Shown here piece after piece: positions 1-8,365 of a stretch of DNA of 37,345 nucleotides; within the stretch, counting starts at the first letter, position 1; the number at the start of each line of letters is the position of its first letter. The stretch spans positions 66,098 to 103,442 of the forward strand of contig DBRH01000020.1 in the NCBI GenBank assembly GCA_002305955.1, read 5' to 3'. The notes below the pieces were generated by a model, which ran no database searches, was not told the DNA's origin, and saw nothing but the letters and a program-made list of their open reading frames with translations. Both the position numbers and the translations under genes were made by a program. The DNA is from Kosmotogaceae bacterium UBA1373 (GTDB taxonomy: Bacteria > Thermotogota > Thermotogae > Petrotogales > Kosmotogaceae).

Positions 1-143
1 CTCTCCTGCATCTCTACGGTCAGTATCTGGTCGGTTTGAAAGGGGTTGCCCGGTAGAACCCTGAGGAGAAAAAAGGTTATCGTCGCAAGCAGCCACAACG
101 TCAATAAGGAGATCCAGAACCTTTTAAAGACGTATCTAATCAT
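1..143 (-). CDS. OppB/DppB-type ABC transporter permease, N-terminal part (cut by window edge)
   Basis: The reverse strand opens with ATG at 143, preceded by an AAGGAGTG ribosome site. About 47 codons are visible before the edge. The peptide has a short basic start (MIRYVFKRFW), one hydrophobic membrane helix and the FLLRVLPGNPF segment. That segment is characteristic of the first helix and following loop of OppB/DppB-type permeases of peptide and oligosaccharide importers. The binding-protein gene lies 93 bp upstream on the same strand, separated by a stem-loop, so the two probably form one importer operon that continues beyond the window. The frame is intact; the gene is partial only because the window ends. 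Confidence 0.8.
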   Translation of the reverse strand, partial: MIRYVFKRFWISLLTLWLLATITFFLLRVLPGNPFQTDQILTVEMQE

Positions 144-169
144 CGCTTCACTCCTTATCTCTTTCACTT

Positions 170-208
170 AAAAAAGGCAGCCGCCGACAACAGATCTCCA
201 GCGGCTGC
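170..208 (-). terminator. stem-loop with T-run between binding-protein and permease genes
   Basis: On the reverse strand, GCAGCCGC (208-201) and GCGGCTGC (184-177) form an 8-bp GC-rich stem around a 16-nt loop, followed by a run of T residues (175-170). This is the form of an intrinsic terminator. Because an importer permease follows 27 nt later, it more likely acts as a partial terminator or 3' mRNA-stabilising hairpin that gives more binding protein than permease (inference). Confidence 0.75.
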
Positions 209-236
209 ATCGAATCCTGATTGAATCAGTCTTATC

Positions 237-1838
237 TCAATGCTCTATATACGCGTAGATGAACTCGATCGAGCCGGTCTGTCTTCCATAGTGGAGACCC
301 TTCACGTATTCGCGGTGAAGGTACGCCGAACCGGGTGTCCAGAGCGGAGCAACCGGCGACTGGTCTAGAATGATGGCCTCGGCCCTCTGAAGCTGGAGCA
401 TCTTTTCCAGTATATTCGGGTTGTCACCCTGTTGCGCTATAAGATCGGAATATTCCTGATTGTTCCACCTGGCGTAGTTGTTGCCGTTGCCGATGGTGAA
501 ATTGTTCATTATCGTATCGGGATCCACACCCGTTGACTGTCCGACCAGGAATATGTCGAACTGACCTGAGAGAAGCGCCCCGATGGCCTGCGGAACTGGC
601 AGTATCTTGATCTCCACGTTAATGCCCAGAGAGTCCTTCCAGCCGGCCTGCAGCGCTTCGGCGTATTGTTTGTGCACCGGCGAATCCATACATACGTAAT
701 TTATCGTCGGAAGATCGGACGGTTTTGAAATTCCCCTCTCGGAGAGCGCTTTCTGAAGGTATACCCTGGCCTGTTCCACATCTCCGTTCGGTGGAACACC
801 CATGGAATTGGGGTAGGTTTCCGTGACGGGTTTGCCATCCAGCATTATGCTGGGATCTATCATGCGATCGATGGCGAGCGACCCCGGAGAAGATATAGCA
901 GCAACGATCGAGGCTCTGTCGATGGCGAAACTCAGCGCCTTGCGCAGATTCATGTTGCTCATCACAAGTCCGTCGGAGCAGTTGAATGCCAGATACTGAA
1001 GAGTACCGCCGCTTCTGCTTCCGTACTCGGGGTGCATTATCGTCTGCACCTTCGAGATCGAGTAGATAGCGTCGATCTCCCCCAGATCGTACATACCCAC
1101 GCGGGTATTCTCGTCGGGAATTATCAGCTCGATTACTTTCTCTAGCTTCACGCTGCCGGCATTCCAGTAAAGGGGATTCTTTTCGAGAGTGATGCTGGCG
1201 CCCTGCACCCATTCCTTGAGCACGAAGGGACCGCAACCTATGAATGTCTGGGCGCTTGAGGCGTAAGACATTCCATATTTCTCGACATAATCCTTTCTTA
1301 TCGGGTAGAAGTTGATACCTTCGGCCATCTCGGAAATAAAGAAAGGATCGCTGTAGGCGAGAGTTATAATCAGTGTTCTGTCATCGAAGGCCTTTATGCC
1401 GACCAGAGAGGTATCGGTTATCTCGCCGCTATAATATGCCTTGGCGTTCAAGACCGAGTCGAATTCAGAAACCTGTGACGATCCGGTCTCAGGGTTAAGC
1501 GTTCGAAGGAAGGAGTATTCGAAATCCTTTGCCGTCACCGGCACTCCGTCGGACCACTTTGCGTCGCGGAGATGGAAAGTGTAGACCGTACCATCTTCGG
1601 ATACATCGAAAGACCCGGCAAGGCCGGGAATGATATTGTTGTAGCTATTTCTTATCAGGGCCTCGTTCAGCGCGTACATAACCAGGGCAGACATCTCATC
1701 GTTCATCTGGCTGACATCCAGTGTCATCACGTCGTTATGGCCCGCAAACGTAAAGATCTGAGGTGCGGCAACGGCCGCGAAGCAAAAAGCCGGAATAGCT
1801 ATCAGTGCAATCAGAACAACGCTCACTCGTTTTTTCAC
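237..1838 (-). CDS. ABC transporter substrate-binding protein, SBP_bac_5 (OppA/DppA) family
   Basis: This gives a 533-residue lipid-free exported binding protein of the OppA/DppA family, which captures peptides or oligosaccharides outside the membrane for an Opp-type permease. The start is taken as GTG at 1838, because GGAGGGTGA sits just before it. The protein then begins with KKR and a hydrophobic signal stretch ending near AVAA. An in-frame start 20 codons upstream would precede the ribosome site and spoil the signal peptide. Family segments are visible in order: TLDVSQMNDEMSALVMYALNE near the N-terminus, the WSDGVPVTAKDFEYSF motif typical of SBP_bac_5, a FIGCGPFVLKEW segment, and NLRKALSFAIDR. 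The ligand cannot be told from sequence: Thermotogota use this family for oligosaccharides as well as peptides. A consensus-like promoter lies upstream and the partner permease downstream. Confidence 0.9.
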   Translation of the reverse strand: MKKRVSVVLIALIAIPAFCFAAVAAPQIFTFAGHNDVMTLDVSQMNDEMSALVMYALNEALIRNSYNNIIPGLAGSFDVSEDGTVYTFHLRDAKWSDGVPVTAKDFEYSFLRTLNPETGSSQVSEFDSVLNAKAYYSGEITDTSLVGIKAFDDRTLIITLAYSDPFFISEMAEGINFYPIRKDYVEKYGMSYASSAQTFIGCGPFVLKEWVQGASITLEKNPLYWNAGSVKLEKVIELIIPDENTRVGMYDLGEIDAIYSISKVQTIMHPEYGSRSGGTLQYLAFNCSDGLVMSNMNLRKALSFAIDRASIVAAISSPGSLAIDRMIDPSIMLDGKPVTETYPNSMGVPPNGDVEQARVYLQKALSERGISKPSDLPTINYVCMDSPVHKQYAEALQAGWKDSLGINVEIKILPVPQAIGALLSGQFDIFLVGQSTGVDPDTIMNNFTIGNGNNYARWNNQEYSDLIAQQGDNPNILEKMLQLQRAEAIILDQSPVAPLWTPGSAYLHREYVKGLHYGRQTGSIEFIYAYIEH

Positions 1839-1945
1839 GATCCTCACCCTCCATTTGCCTCTATTGTCTTGTCCACCGCCTCGCCGGATAGGCGTCAAAA
1901 ACGGCAGAGTTATCCGCTGTATTTATCTCAAGGTCGATGATAAAA

Positions 1946-1975
1946 ATACTAGCACATTTATAGACAAAATGTCAA
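1946..1975 (-). promoter_or_regulatory. sigma-A-type promoter of the importer operon
   Basis: The reverse strand carries TTGACA (1975-1970), an 18-bp spacer and TAGTAT (1951-1946), about 108 nt upstream of the binding-protein GTG start. The perfect -35 box and one-mismatch -10 box suggest strong expression, as expected for a binding protein. Confidence 0.7.
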
Positions 1976-2066
1976 TTTTTTACTTTACAAATTGTGTATA
2001 AAGAACGCGGACCGTGGTACTGTATTCCCTGCGGGCGATCGTAAAAACACTTTTATCCTCCTGGAG

Positions 2067-2072
2067 TATAAT
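2067..2072 (+). promoter_or_regulatory. candidate -10 box of the dehydratase/activator operon
   Basis: A perfect TATAAT lies 41 nt upstream of the ATG at 2114. No good -35 box is visible at 16-18 bp, so this is a candidate only. The region 1976-2066 is the divergent spacer with the importer operon. Confidence 0.4.
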
Positions 2073-2113
2073 TCTAAGACCAAAGCCAGTAGATATAAGA
2101 GATAGGGGAGCAG

Positions 2114-3370
2114 ATGTCGAAGAAGAGTGTTGGATTCGGAAGGTTCTTGAGACGATACATAAACGATGAAATGAAATTCAGAAAGTGGCTCAATCTAGGA
2201 ATCGCTTTCGAGAACTTCAGACGTCGCTACTTACCCTCGCGCAAGGCACGGTTTCTAAGGATCGTCAACAGTCTGGCAGTCGAAGAGGTTTATTACTCCC
2301 TGACCGGAAGGGAAACCGCCTGGGTCAACCTGCTCGCCCCTTCGGAACTTCTTCTGCCTCTGGGTATCAATCCGGTATCGGCCGAGGGAGTATCGGGCAT
2401 GCTTGCCTCGATGCATCTCGAAGGTTTTGCGATATCTTCGGCCGCCGAATCGGGTATTCCAGACTCGCTCTGCACTTTTCACAGGGCTTCCCTCGGGGCT
2501 TCCATCATGAAGCTCTTTCCGGCTCCTAGATTCGTGATGACCTCCACGATCTTCTGCGACGGGAACCTGCCTACCTTCAAGAGGATCTCCCGGGAATACC
2601 GGGTGCCCTTCATACTGATCGACGTTCCCCGGGGCCGCATGAAGAGCTCCGTTGGGTACGTGCATTCACAGCTCAAGGAGGCGATAGGGCTCATAGAGGA
2701 GATTACTGGAAAGCCTTATCCAATGAACCTCCTGAGTGATACGCTCGCCATCGAAAGGCAAACGGTGGAAAATCTTACGCGGGTTCGAAAAGAGATGAAA
2801 AGCTCTCATCTTCCGCAGGAGCTGTACGAGTACATGAACTCGCTTTATGTGATGCACACGCTCGCCGGCGACGCTAGGCTAAAGAGGGCATCCGAGGAGT
2901 TCGGAAGGAATCTGATCACGGACAGGTCTGAGCAGAAGAAGATTCTCTGGCTACACATCCCGCCCTACTACGACAACGAGTTGTTCAAGATCTTTTCGCC
3001 GCAATCGAAGCATACGGTGGTCGGCAACGAACTGATGTGGGACTGGCTCTATCCGGTGGAACCCTCCAGACCGCTGGAGAGTCTGGCCGAGAAGCTCGTC
3101 TTCAATCCCCTGTGCGGAGGGGTCGAAGACAGGTGGAAACAATGCGCCTTTCTGGCCGACGATTTCCGAGCCGACGGGATCGTTCACTTCACCCACTGGG
3201 GATGCAGGCAGTCGGCGGGAAATGTGAGTTATCTCAAGAAGATGTTCGAATCTAAAGGGATTCCCTTCCTGGAGCTGACAGGCGACTGTGTCGATCACAC
3301 CTCAGAAGGGGCCGGGCAGTTGAGAACGCGTGCTCAGGCCTTTCTCGAGATTCTGGAGGGCAAGAGATGA
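2114..3370 (+). CDS. 2-hydroxyacyl-CoA dehydratase D-component family subunit (HgdB/YjiM-like)
   Basis: This 418-residue protein belongs to the HGD-D family: iron-sulfur subunits of ATP-driven radical 2-hydroxyacyl-CoA dehydratases, benzoyl-CoA-reductase relatives and double-cubane proteins. Cysteines 120 (in DSLCTFHRA), 148 (in TSTIFCDGN) and 364 (in THWGCRQSAG) have the spacing of the three cluster ligands of the family. Residues around 160-172 (EYRVPFILIDVPRG) and the C-terminal segment GIPFLELTGDCVDHTSEGAGQLRTRAQAFLE, quoted in pieces here, match the family pattern. The ATG follows GGGGAG at 2105-2110. The stop overlaps the next ATG by 4 nt, so translation is coupled to the partner, which carries the second subunit and the activator. 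No CoA-transferase or acyl-CoA dehydrogenase lies nearby, so the substrate is unknown and need not be a CoA ester. Confidence 0.85.
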   Translation: MSKKSVGFGRFLRRYINDEMKFRKWLNLGIAFENFRRRYLPSRKARFLRIVNSLAVEEVYYSLTGRETAWVNLLAPSELLLPLGINPVSAEGVSGMLASMHLEGFAISSAAESGIPDSLCTFHRASLGASIMKLFPAPRFVMTSTIFCDGNLPTFKRISREYRVPFILIDVPRGRMKSSVGYVHSQLKEAIGLIEEITGKPYPMNLLSDTLAIERQTVENLTRVRKEMKSSHLPQELYEYMNSLYVMHTLAGDARLKRASEEFGRNLITDRSEQKKILWLHIPPYYDNELFKIFSPQSKHTVVGNELMWDWLYPVEPSRPLESLAEKLVFNPLCGGVEDRWKQCAFLADDFRADGIVHFTHWGCRQSAGNVSYLKKMFESKGIPFLELTGDCVDHTSEGAGQLRTRAQAFLEILEGKR

Positions 3371-5091
3371 TACTATACACGTGCAGCTATATCCCGCTGG
3401 AGATCCTTATGGGTACCGGTAAAGACTTCGAGAGGTTGTTGAGCGCGGCTTCGTCGTCCTGCCACGAGCTGGGCTGCAATCTATGCGGCTATGCCAAAAT
3501 TGTTTACGGAGCCGGTATGGAGCTTGATAAGGGCGATCTTCTCCTGGTGGCCGATTCGTGCGATGCGATGCGCAGGGTCGGCGACCTTCTGAGCGAAAGC
3601 TCCAGGGCAGGAGTATTCATGATGCGTCTCCCATGGAAGAGAGATGAACGGGCGGTAGAATTCATGGCCTCGGAAATCCTTCGCCTGATCGAGTTTCTCG
3701 AGGAAAAAGGGATCGACGTGAATCTATCGGCTGGAGTGGAGCGCTTCAACGGCCTGATCGACCACGTTCGATCGCTGGAGTCAACGCTCGTAGGCCGCGA
3801 CCTAACGGAACTCTATCTTTCTGCTCTGAACGGTCTGAAGCACGACCCGACCGGCTCGAGGGTCAAAAACAAAACGGCAGGAAAGGATTTTGGTCTGGCA
3901 GGTGGAATCGTGGACATGAGTGAGATAGACGCTATAATCGAGAGTGCGGGCGGGGTTATAACCCGTAACGACACCTGCCTGGGTGCCCGGCCCTTCGCAT
4001 CCAGAACTCGTGTCGGAGAAGATCCGGCGTTCTATGTGGCGCAGAGGTTGATTGGCTGGCGGGCGCCGTGCGGGAGATTTTCGGAAGAATCGAAGGACGA
4101 GTGCGAGGGACTTGACGGGCTGCTGTACGCCATACCGAAGTTTTGCGACTTCTACGATTTCACGCGCAACACCTCCAATTCGAAGATATACAGGGCCGAG
4201 ATCGATTACCCCCTCAACTCCCACGGACAGATAGCCACAAGAGTGGGAGCCTTGCTGGAGAAGAACTTGGCCCGACGATCAGAAATTGAAAGAGGTGAAA
4301 GATCGGTGTTTTTAGGTATAGATTCCGGTTCCACAACCACCAACGGAGTATTGACTGATTCGACGGGAAAGATACTACGCTGGAAGACCATCAGGACGGG
4401 AATTAACGCTCTGGCTTCGGCCAGGCGTCTTTATGAAGAGCTGCTCTCGCAGTCCGGCGGATCTAAAGAAGAGATAGCACGAATAGTCGCGACCGGTTAC
4501 GGCAGGGAATTGATCGACTTCGCCGATGAAACGGTAACAGAGATCTCCTGCCACGCCAGAGCCGTTGCGAGGCTCTTCCCGTCGGCCATTGGAGTCGTTG
4601 ACATCGGGGGACAGGACAGCAAGGTGATAAAGCTTTCCGCAGAAGGGAACGTGGAGGATTTCTCCATGAACGACAGATGTGCCGCCGGAACGGGCCGCTT
4701 TCTCGAGGTCATGGCGAAGGTTCTCGAACTGGATACTGGAGAGATGGCCTCACTTGCACTCCGTTCCTCCAGAGAGCTTTCGATCAGTTCAGTCTGCACC
4801 GTTTTCGCAGAATCCGAAGTTGTGTCTCTCATAGGTAGAGGAGAGAAGATTGAGGACATATCGGCCGGTTTATTCAACGCGATTGTGAAAAGAGTGGCCG
4901 CGATGTACGCGCGCCTCGGCTCTCCGGAACCGCTGGTCTTCACCGGTGGAGTGGCGAGAAACGCAGGAGTTGTGCGCTCCATGGAAAGAGTGTTGAAGAG
5001 AAAAATTACCGTCCCCGAAGTACCGGATATAATGGGCGCCTACGGCGCAGCGCTCTTTGCCATGGATATCCCGGGAGAAAAAGGGCAGTGA
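3367..5091 (+). CDS. fusion of a 2-hydroxyacyl-CoA dehydratase-type subunit with its ATPase activator (HgdC/BadF family)
   Basis: This 574-residue protein has two parts. Residues 1-300 form a compact HGD-D-type subunit: YTCSYIPLEILMGTG at the start, cysteines 32, 37, 40 and 65 (VADSCDAMRR), APCGR at 235, and KFCDFYDF (C260) followed by a GQIATRVGALLE segment, which parallels GQLRTRxxAFLE of the family. Residues 314-566 are an ASKHA activase: phosphate-binding GIDSGSTTTNG at 317, VVDIGGQDSKV at 410, and the two cluster cysteines in NDRCAAGTG (C438) and SSVCTVFAESEV (C477). These are the residues that hold one [4Fe-4S] cluster between two activator monomers. In known systems the activator is a separate small protein that transfers an electron to the dehydratase on ATP hydrolysis; here it is covalently joined to one subunit. 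The protein overlaps the preceding subunit gene by ATGA, so both subunits and activator come from two coupled genes. Confidence 0.85.
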   Translation: MILYTCSYIPLEILMGTGKDFERLLSAASSSCHELGCNLCGYAKIVYGAGMELDKGDLLLVADSCDAMRRVGDLLSESSRAGVFMMRLPWKRDERAVEFMASEILRLIEFLEEKGIDVNLSAGVERFNGLIDHVRSLESTLVGRDLTELYLSALNGLKHDPTGSRVKNKTAGKDFGLAGGIVDMSEIDAIIESAGGVITRNDTCLGARPFASRTRVGEDPAFYVAQRLIGWRAPCGRFSEESKDECEGLDGLLYAIPKFCDFYDFTRNTSNSKIYRAEIDYPLNSHGQIATRVGALLEKNLARRSEIERGERSVFLGIDSGSTTTNGVLTDSTGKILRWKTIRTGINALASARRLYEELLSQSGGSKEEIARIVATGYGRELIDFADETVTEISCHARAVARLFPSAIGVVDIGGQDSKVIKLSAEGNVEDFSMNDRCAAGTGRFLEVMAKVLELDTGEMASLALRSSRELSISSVCTVFAESEVVSLIGRGEKIEDISAGLFNAIVKRVAAMYARLGSPEPLVFTGGVARNAGVVRSMERVLKRKITVPEVPDIMGAYGAALFAMDIPGEKGQ

Positions 5092-5147
5092 TCTAAATCG
5101 GGCAACCATACAGGCTAAAAGCGACCAGCGTTGTGACTCTTTCCATC

Positions 5148-5194
5148 GATTCACTGATGAATCAACGAAAGTATAGTCCGGTTTTTTGTATAAT
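5148..5194 (+). promoter_or_regulatory. candidate operator and -10 box upstream of the beta-galactosidase
   Basis: A 6-4-6 inverted repeat GATTCA-ctga-TGAATC lies at 5148-5163, and a perfect TATAAT at 5189-5194. The repeat is where a regulator could cover the -35 region. No convincing -35 box is present, which would fit an activator-dependent promoter. The beta-galactosidase starts 50 nt downstream of the -10 box. Confidence 0.4.
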
Positions 5195-5244
5195 AACAAC
5201 AAACGTACCTTAAGCCTGGATGGTTTTCAAGGGAGTGTTGAAGT

Positions 5245-7101
5245 TTGAACTGGTTTGGAGCGGCGTATTACCCGGAACACTGGCCCCGGGAAAGATGGAA
5301 AGAAGACGCAAGAGTAATGGCATACCTCGGTATCAACGTCGTGAGAATAGGCGAGTTCTCCTGGGGCGTGGTGGAGAAACGGCCAGGTGAGGTCGATTTC
5401 ACTCTACTGGACGAAGCGATCGAGGCGCTGTATTCCGAGGGTATAAGGATCATAATGGGCACTCCGACGGCAGCTCCGCCTTCGTGGCTTCTCAAGAAAT
5501 ACCCCGAAGTACTGAGGGTAGCCGGTGATGGAAGAAAGCCCGGCACCGCTGGCCGTCGCCAGTACTGCTTCAACTCTCCGCGTTACCGTGAAGAGACGGA
5601 GAGGATAGTAGGCATATACGTAGATCACTACGGGAAAGACCCCAGAATAATCGCCTGGCAGGCCGATAACGAATACGGCTGTCATGGTTCGGCGCTATGT
5701 TACTGCAACAACTGTGCAGGAGCTTTCAGAGAGTGGTTGAGAGAGAAGTACGGAACTCTGGACAATCTCAACCAGGCGTGGGGAATGGTTTTCTGGAGCA
5801 ACATCTGTAGCGACTGGGAAGAGATAAACCCTCCCAAACCCGGTCCTGTATCATACAACCCCTCTATGGTATTAGATTATAGACGCTTCTCTTCCGATTC
5901 GGTAATCGAATATCATGACATTCATAAAGAGATAATCAAGAAGAACAGTAAAGCCCCGCTGACCCACAATCTCATGGTCAATTTCACCGATATCGATTAT
6001 AGAAAACTCGCCAAAAGGATCGATTTCGTATCCTGGGACAACTACGTGGCCGGGGAGTACGATCCCGATCTGCAGGCCCTTAACCACGATCTGATGAGAT
6101 CTCTGAAGAAGGCTCCCTTTCTGGTGATGGAACAACAACCGGGAAGGGTCAACTGGCGTCCTGTAAACAACACCTACCCTTCCGGACAGCTGGCCTTCTG
6201 GATCAAGCAGTCCGTCGCACACGGAGCCTTCGGTTCTCTTGTTTTCAGGTACAGACAGCTCCCGTTCGGGGCCGAACAGTTTCACAGCGGTCTTTTGAAT
6301 TACGACGGAACGATGACGGAGAGGGCCAGAGTCTTCGCGGAAACTATCGAGGAGTTGCGAAACTGGAAGATTGAGGACCCGGAAAAAGAGGCCGCGATCT
6401 ATATAGACTACGAGAATTTCTGGATAGGTGAGACCGACAACCTAAACGGCAAATTCAGGTTGCTGTTCGACTCGATACTGCCAATTTACAAAGCCTTCAG
6501 GAGCTTCGGCTACAACATCGATTTTCTCTTTCCAGGCGAGTCGCCGCAGGGTTACTCCTTCGTCGCCGTCCCTTCGGCCTTCAAGATCGAGGAGGACTTC
6601 GTCAGGGAGCTGTTGAACTTCGAAGGGAAGATATTCATCACCGCCATGACGGCCCAGAAGGATAAAAACAACAACATCCGGATGCAGAAGGCCGACGATT
6701 TTCAGCTTCTGACAGGAATTCGCGTTGTCGATTTCGGAGGATTCGAAGGCCCGCTCAAAGTCTCGTCCGGCAAGAGTGTCTGTGATTGTGGCTTCGTGGC
6801 CGAGGAGATCGAAACGCTCGATGACTGCCAACCAGTAGCCAGGTTCATAGACGGACCTTTCAGGGGGAAACCTGCCGTAACGGTGAAGGGGAACTGCTGC
6901 TACGTGAGTACTATCCCGGACGTCGAATTGATAAAAAAACTCTTCCTCGAGGCTTCGATTGAAAGAAAAGCCGAAGGTTCAGCCAGGCTGTTGAGTATGA
7001 AGTCTTACAGGGTTATCTTGAACCCTTACCCGCACAGTATAAGGTTGAAGATCGGCGGAGAAACTCACAGCCTCCAGGAGTACGAAGTAAGAAGGATCTA
7101 G
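5245..7101 (+). CDS. beta-galactosidase, glycoside hydrolase family 42
   Basis: This 618-residue enzyme hydrolyses terminal beta-D-galactosides, probably in the cytoplasm because no signal peptide is visible. It starts at TTG 5245, 7 nt after GGGAGTG; the family start WFGAAYYPEHWP follows immediately. The TIM-barrel domain shows NVVRIGEFSWG near residue 31, the acid/base Glu143 in QADNEYG and the nucleophile Glu296 in FLVMEQQPG. Cys108, Cys146, Cys152, Cys154 and Cys157 surround the acid/base, with positions close to the zinc cluster (C106, C150, C152, C155) of the Thermus GH42 enzyme. The trimerisation and C-terminal domains follow and length is slightly below the family's usual 640-690. Galactosides, galacto-oligosaccharides or arabinogalactan fragments are likely substrates. 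The gene stands alone with its own candidate promoter and meets a convergent operon 15 bp downstream. Confidence 0.93.
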   Translation: MNWFGAAYYPEHWPRERWKEDARVMAYLGINVVRIGEFSWGVVEKRPGEVDFTLLDEAIEALYSEGIRIIMGTPTAAPPSWLLKKYPEVLRVAGDGRKPGTAGRRQYCFNSPRYREETERIVGIYVDHYGKDPRIIAWQADNEYGCHGSALCYCNNCAGAFREWLREKYGTLDNLNQAWGMVFWSNICSDWEEINPPKPGPVSYNPSMVLDYRRFSSDSVIEYHDIHKEIIKKNSKAPLTHNLMVNFTDIDYRKLAKRIDFVSWDNYVAGEYDPDLQALNHDLMRSLKKAPFLVMEQQPGRVNWRPVNNTYPSGQLAFWIKQSVAHGAFGSLVFRYRQLPFGAEQFHSGLLNYDGTMTERARVFAETIEELRNWKIEDPEKEAAIYIDYENFWIGETDNLNGKFRLLFDSILPIYKAFRSFGYNIDFLFPGESPQGYSFVAVPSAFKIEEDFVRELLNFEGKIFITAMTAQKDKNNNIRMQKADDFQLLTGIRVVDFGGFEGPLKVSSGKSVCDCGFVAEEIETLDDCQPVARFIDGPFRGKPAVTVKGNCCYVSTIPDVELIKKLFLEASIERKAEGSARLLSMKSYRVILNPYPHSIRLKIGGETHSLQEYEVRRI

Positions 7102-7116
7102 TTCCAGAGCGGCGCC

Positions 7117-7470
7117 TCACGCATCGATTTTAAAGACCCACTGGACATAAGTGCCAGAATCCACGAGAACCGTGTGGGCGACCGAAGCGGGAATCAGCAG
7201 CGATTCGCCCTCCTCGAGCGTGAATTCCTCGCTGGCGAGCATCTCGTCGCTGCGGTACTCGCCGTCGGCTATCTCCTGGATATCCCCGGTAAGTTTTCCT
7301 GTCTTGACGCGGGCCTTTCCAGAGATAACGACATAAAGGTCGTGCTGGTCGCGGTGTGCCTCCGGGCGACCCGAAAAGGGCCCGACGATCTTCACCGCTT
7401 TAGAAGAGAAGCCCTCCATACCCCTGGAAAAATCTCCCTCGTGAATTGAATATTTAATCGCTTTATCCAC
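7117..7470 (-). CDS. small cupin-fold protein
   Basis: This 117-residue soluble protein consists of one cupin barrel. The first cupin motif is AHRDQHDLYVVISGKARVKTG (given as the stretch around residues 38-58, with His39 and His43), and the second is GESLLIPASVAHTV with His98. These histidines would bind one divalent metal. It starts 8 nt inside the end of the ROK kinase gene, so it belongs to the KDPG aldolase-ROK-cupin operon. A sugar or sugar-acid isomerase or epimerase role is plausible by context, for example KdgF-like or YhcH-like. The match to either named family is weak, so no function is assigned. It ends 15 bp from the convergent beta-galactosidase stop. Confidence 0.75.
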   Translation of the reverse strand: MDKAIKYSIHEGDFSRGMEGFSSKAVKIVGPFSGRPEAHRDQHDLYVVISGKARVKTGKLTGDIQEIADGEYRSDEMLASEEFTLEEGESLLIPASVAHTVLVDSGTYVQWVFKIDA

Positions 7471-8365
7471 TCTTCCTCACCCCCATCGATCTGGATAACT
7501 GCAACACTCCGATTATACAGGGATCGGGCTCCGCTGAGGGCGGTTCGATTCCGACTGTTTTATCTGGAAGTCTGTAATAGAACTTCGTAAAAAAATCCAC
7601 AACCAGCCTGCGGTAATGGGGATTCTTTCCCAGGCTGCCGCCCATTACCAGCACGGCCGGGTCGAGCGTATCGATCATGTTGGCTAGAAAACGCCCCAGA
7701 ATAGCGGCTCCCCCGACAACGATCTCGACGTACTCCGGTTTGTTTTCTCTGGCAAGGTCGACTATCTCCTCCGTCGCGAGGCGCTTGCCGAGGAATCTCT
7801 CTACCTGTATGGAGAGGCCCCTTCCTCCGGCAACAGCCTGAAGACAGCCCCTGCGGCCGCAGGCACATTCCGGCCCGTCAGGAAGCACCGTAGTGTGGCC
7901 TATCTCTCCTGCAAAACCGTGAGAGCCGCGCATTATATGACCCGACGATACTATTCCCATACCGATGCCCGTGCTGACGGTTACGTAAACGAGAGAATCT
8001 ATACCCGGCCGGGTCGACCACTCTCCGTAGGCGGCAGCGTTACAATCGTTTTCCACGATGCCCCGATCCCCGAAAAGCTGACTGAGCCTTTCGTGAAGAT
8101 TTACATCCTTCCAGCCGAGGTTGGGAGACCATATCAACCTACCGGTCGAAACATCTACTGCCCCGGCTGTGCAAAGTCCCCAGTGCACCACATCCGGAGG
8201 ATCGACGTATTTCGAGCAGACCTTCGCCAGTCTGGCTATGAAATTCTCTGGCCCGGCGGTGGAGTCCGTTGGAAATCTCTCCACATACAACGGCTTCACC
8301 TGGTCGTCTTCGAAGACCACCACCAGCGTCTTGGTTCCACCGACATCTATCGCCAGATCAGTCAT
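7463..8365 (-). CDS. ROK-family sugar kinase
   Basis: This 300-residue kinase of the ROK family phosphorylates a sugar or sugar acid with ATP in the cytoplasm. The N-terminus has the phosphate motif DVGGTKT (residues 7-13). The catalytic Asp107 lies in ENDCNAAAYGEW. His157 together with Cys167, Cys169 and Cys174 (CACGRRGC) forms the structural zinc site. The residue after the motif is Gln176, where most sugar-active ROK proteins carry Glu. No DNA-binding domain precedes the kinase, so it is an enzyme rather than a repressor. It overlaps the aldolase gene upstream and the cupin gene downstream by 8 nt each. That tight coupling suggests it supplies the aldolase with phosphorylated 2-keto-3-deoxy sugar acid, but a glucokinase or other hexose role cannot be excluded. 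Confidence 0.88.
   Translation of the reverse strand: MTDLAIDVGGTKTLVVVFEDDQVKPLYVERFPTDSTAGPENFIARLAKVCSKYVDPPDVVHWGLCTAGAVDVSTGRLIWSPNLGWKDVNLHERLSQLFGDRGIVENDCNAAAYGEWSTRPGIDSLVYVTVSTGIGMGIVSSGHIMRGSHGFAGEIGHTTVLPDGPECACGRRGCLQAVAGGRGLSIQVERFLGKRLATEEIVDLARENKPEYVEIVVGGAAILGRFLANMIDTLDPAVLVMGGSLGKNPHYRRLVVDFFTKFYYRLPDKTVGIEPPSAEPDPCIIGVLQLSRSMGVRKSG

Noticed and set aside
237..1236. Antisense and out-of-frame open stretches inside the binding-protein gene
   Set aside because: No ribosome sites or recognisable domains; the binding-protein frame carries the family motifs throughout.
3367..5091. Frameshift or misassembly as the cause of the subunit-activator fusion
   Set aside because: The frame runs openly through the junction (residues 300-314) with normal codon use, and both domains are complete.
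7117..7470. Assignment of the cupin as KdgF or YhcH
   Set aside because: Length and context fit either, but the motif match is too weak from sequence reading alone.
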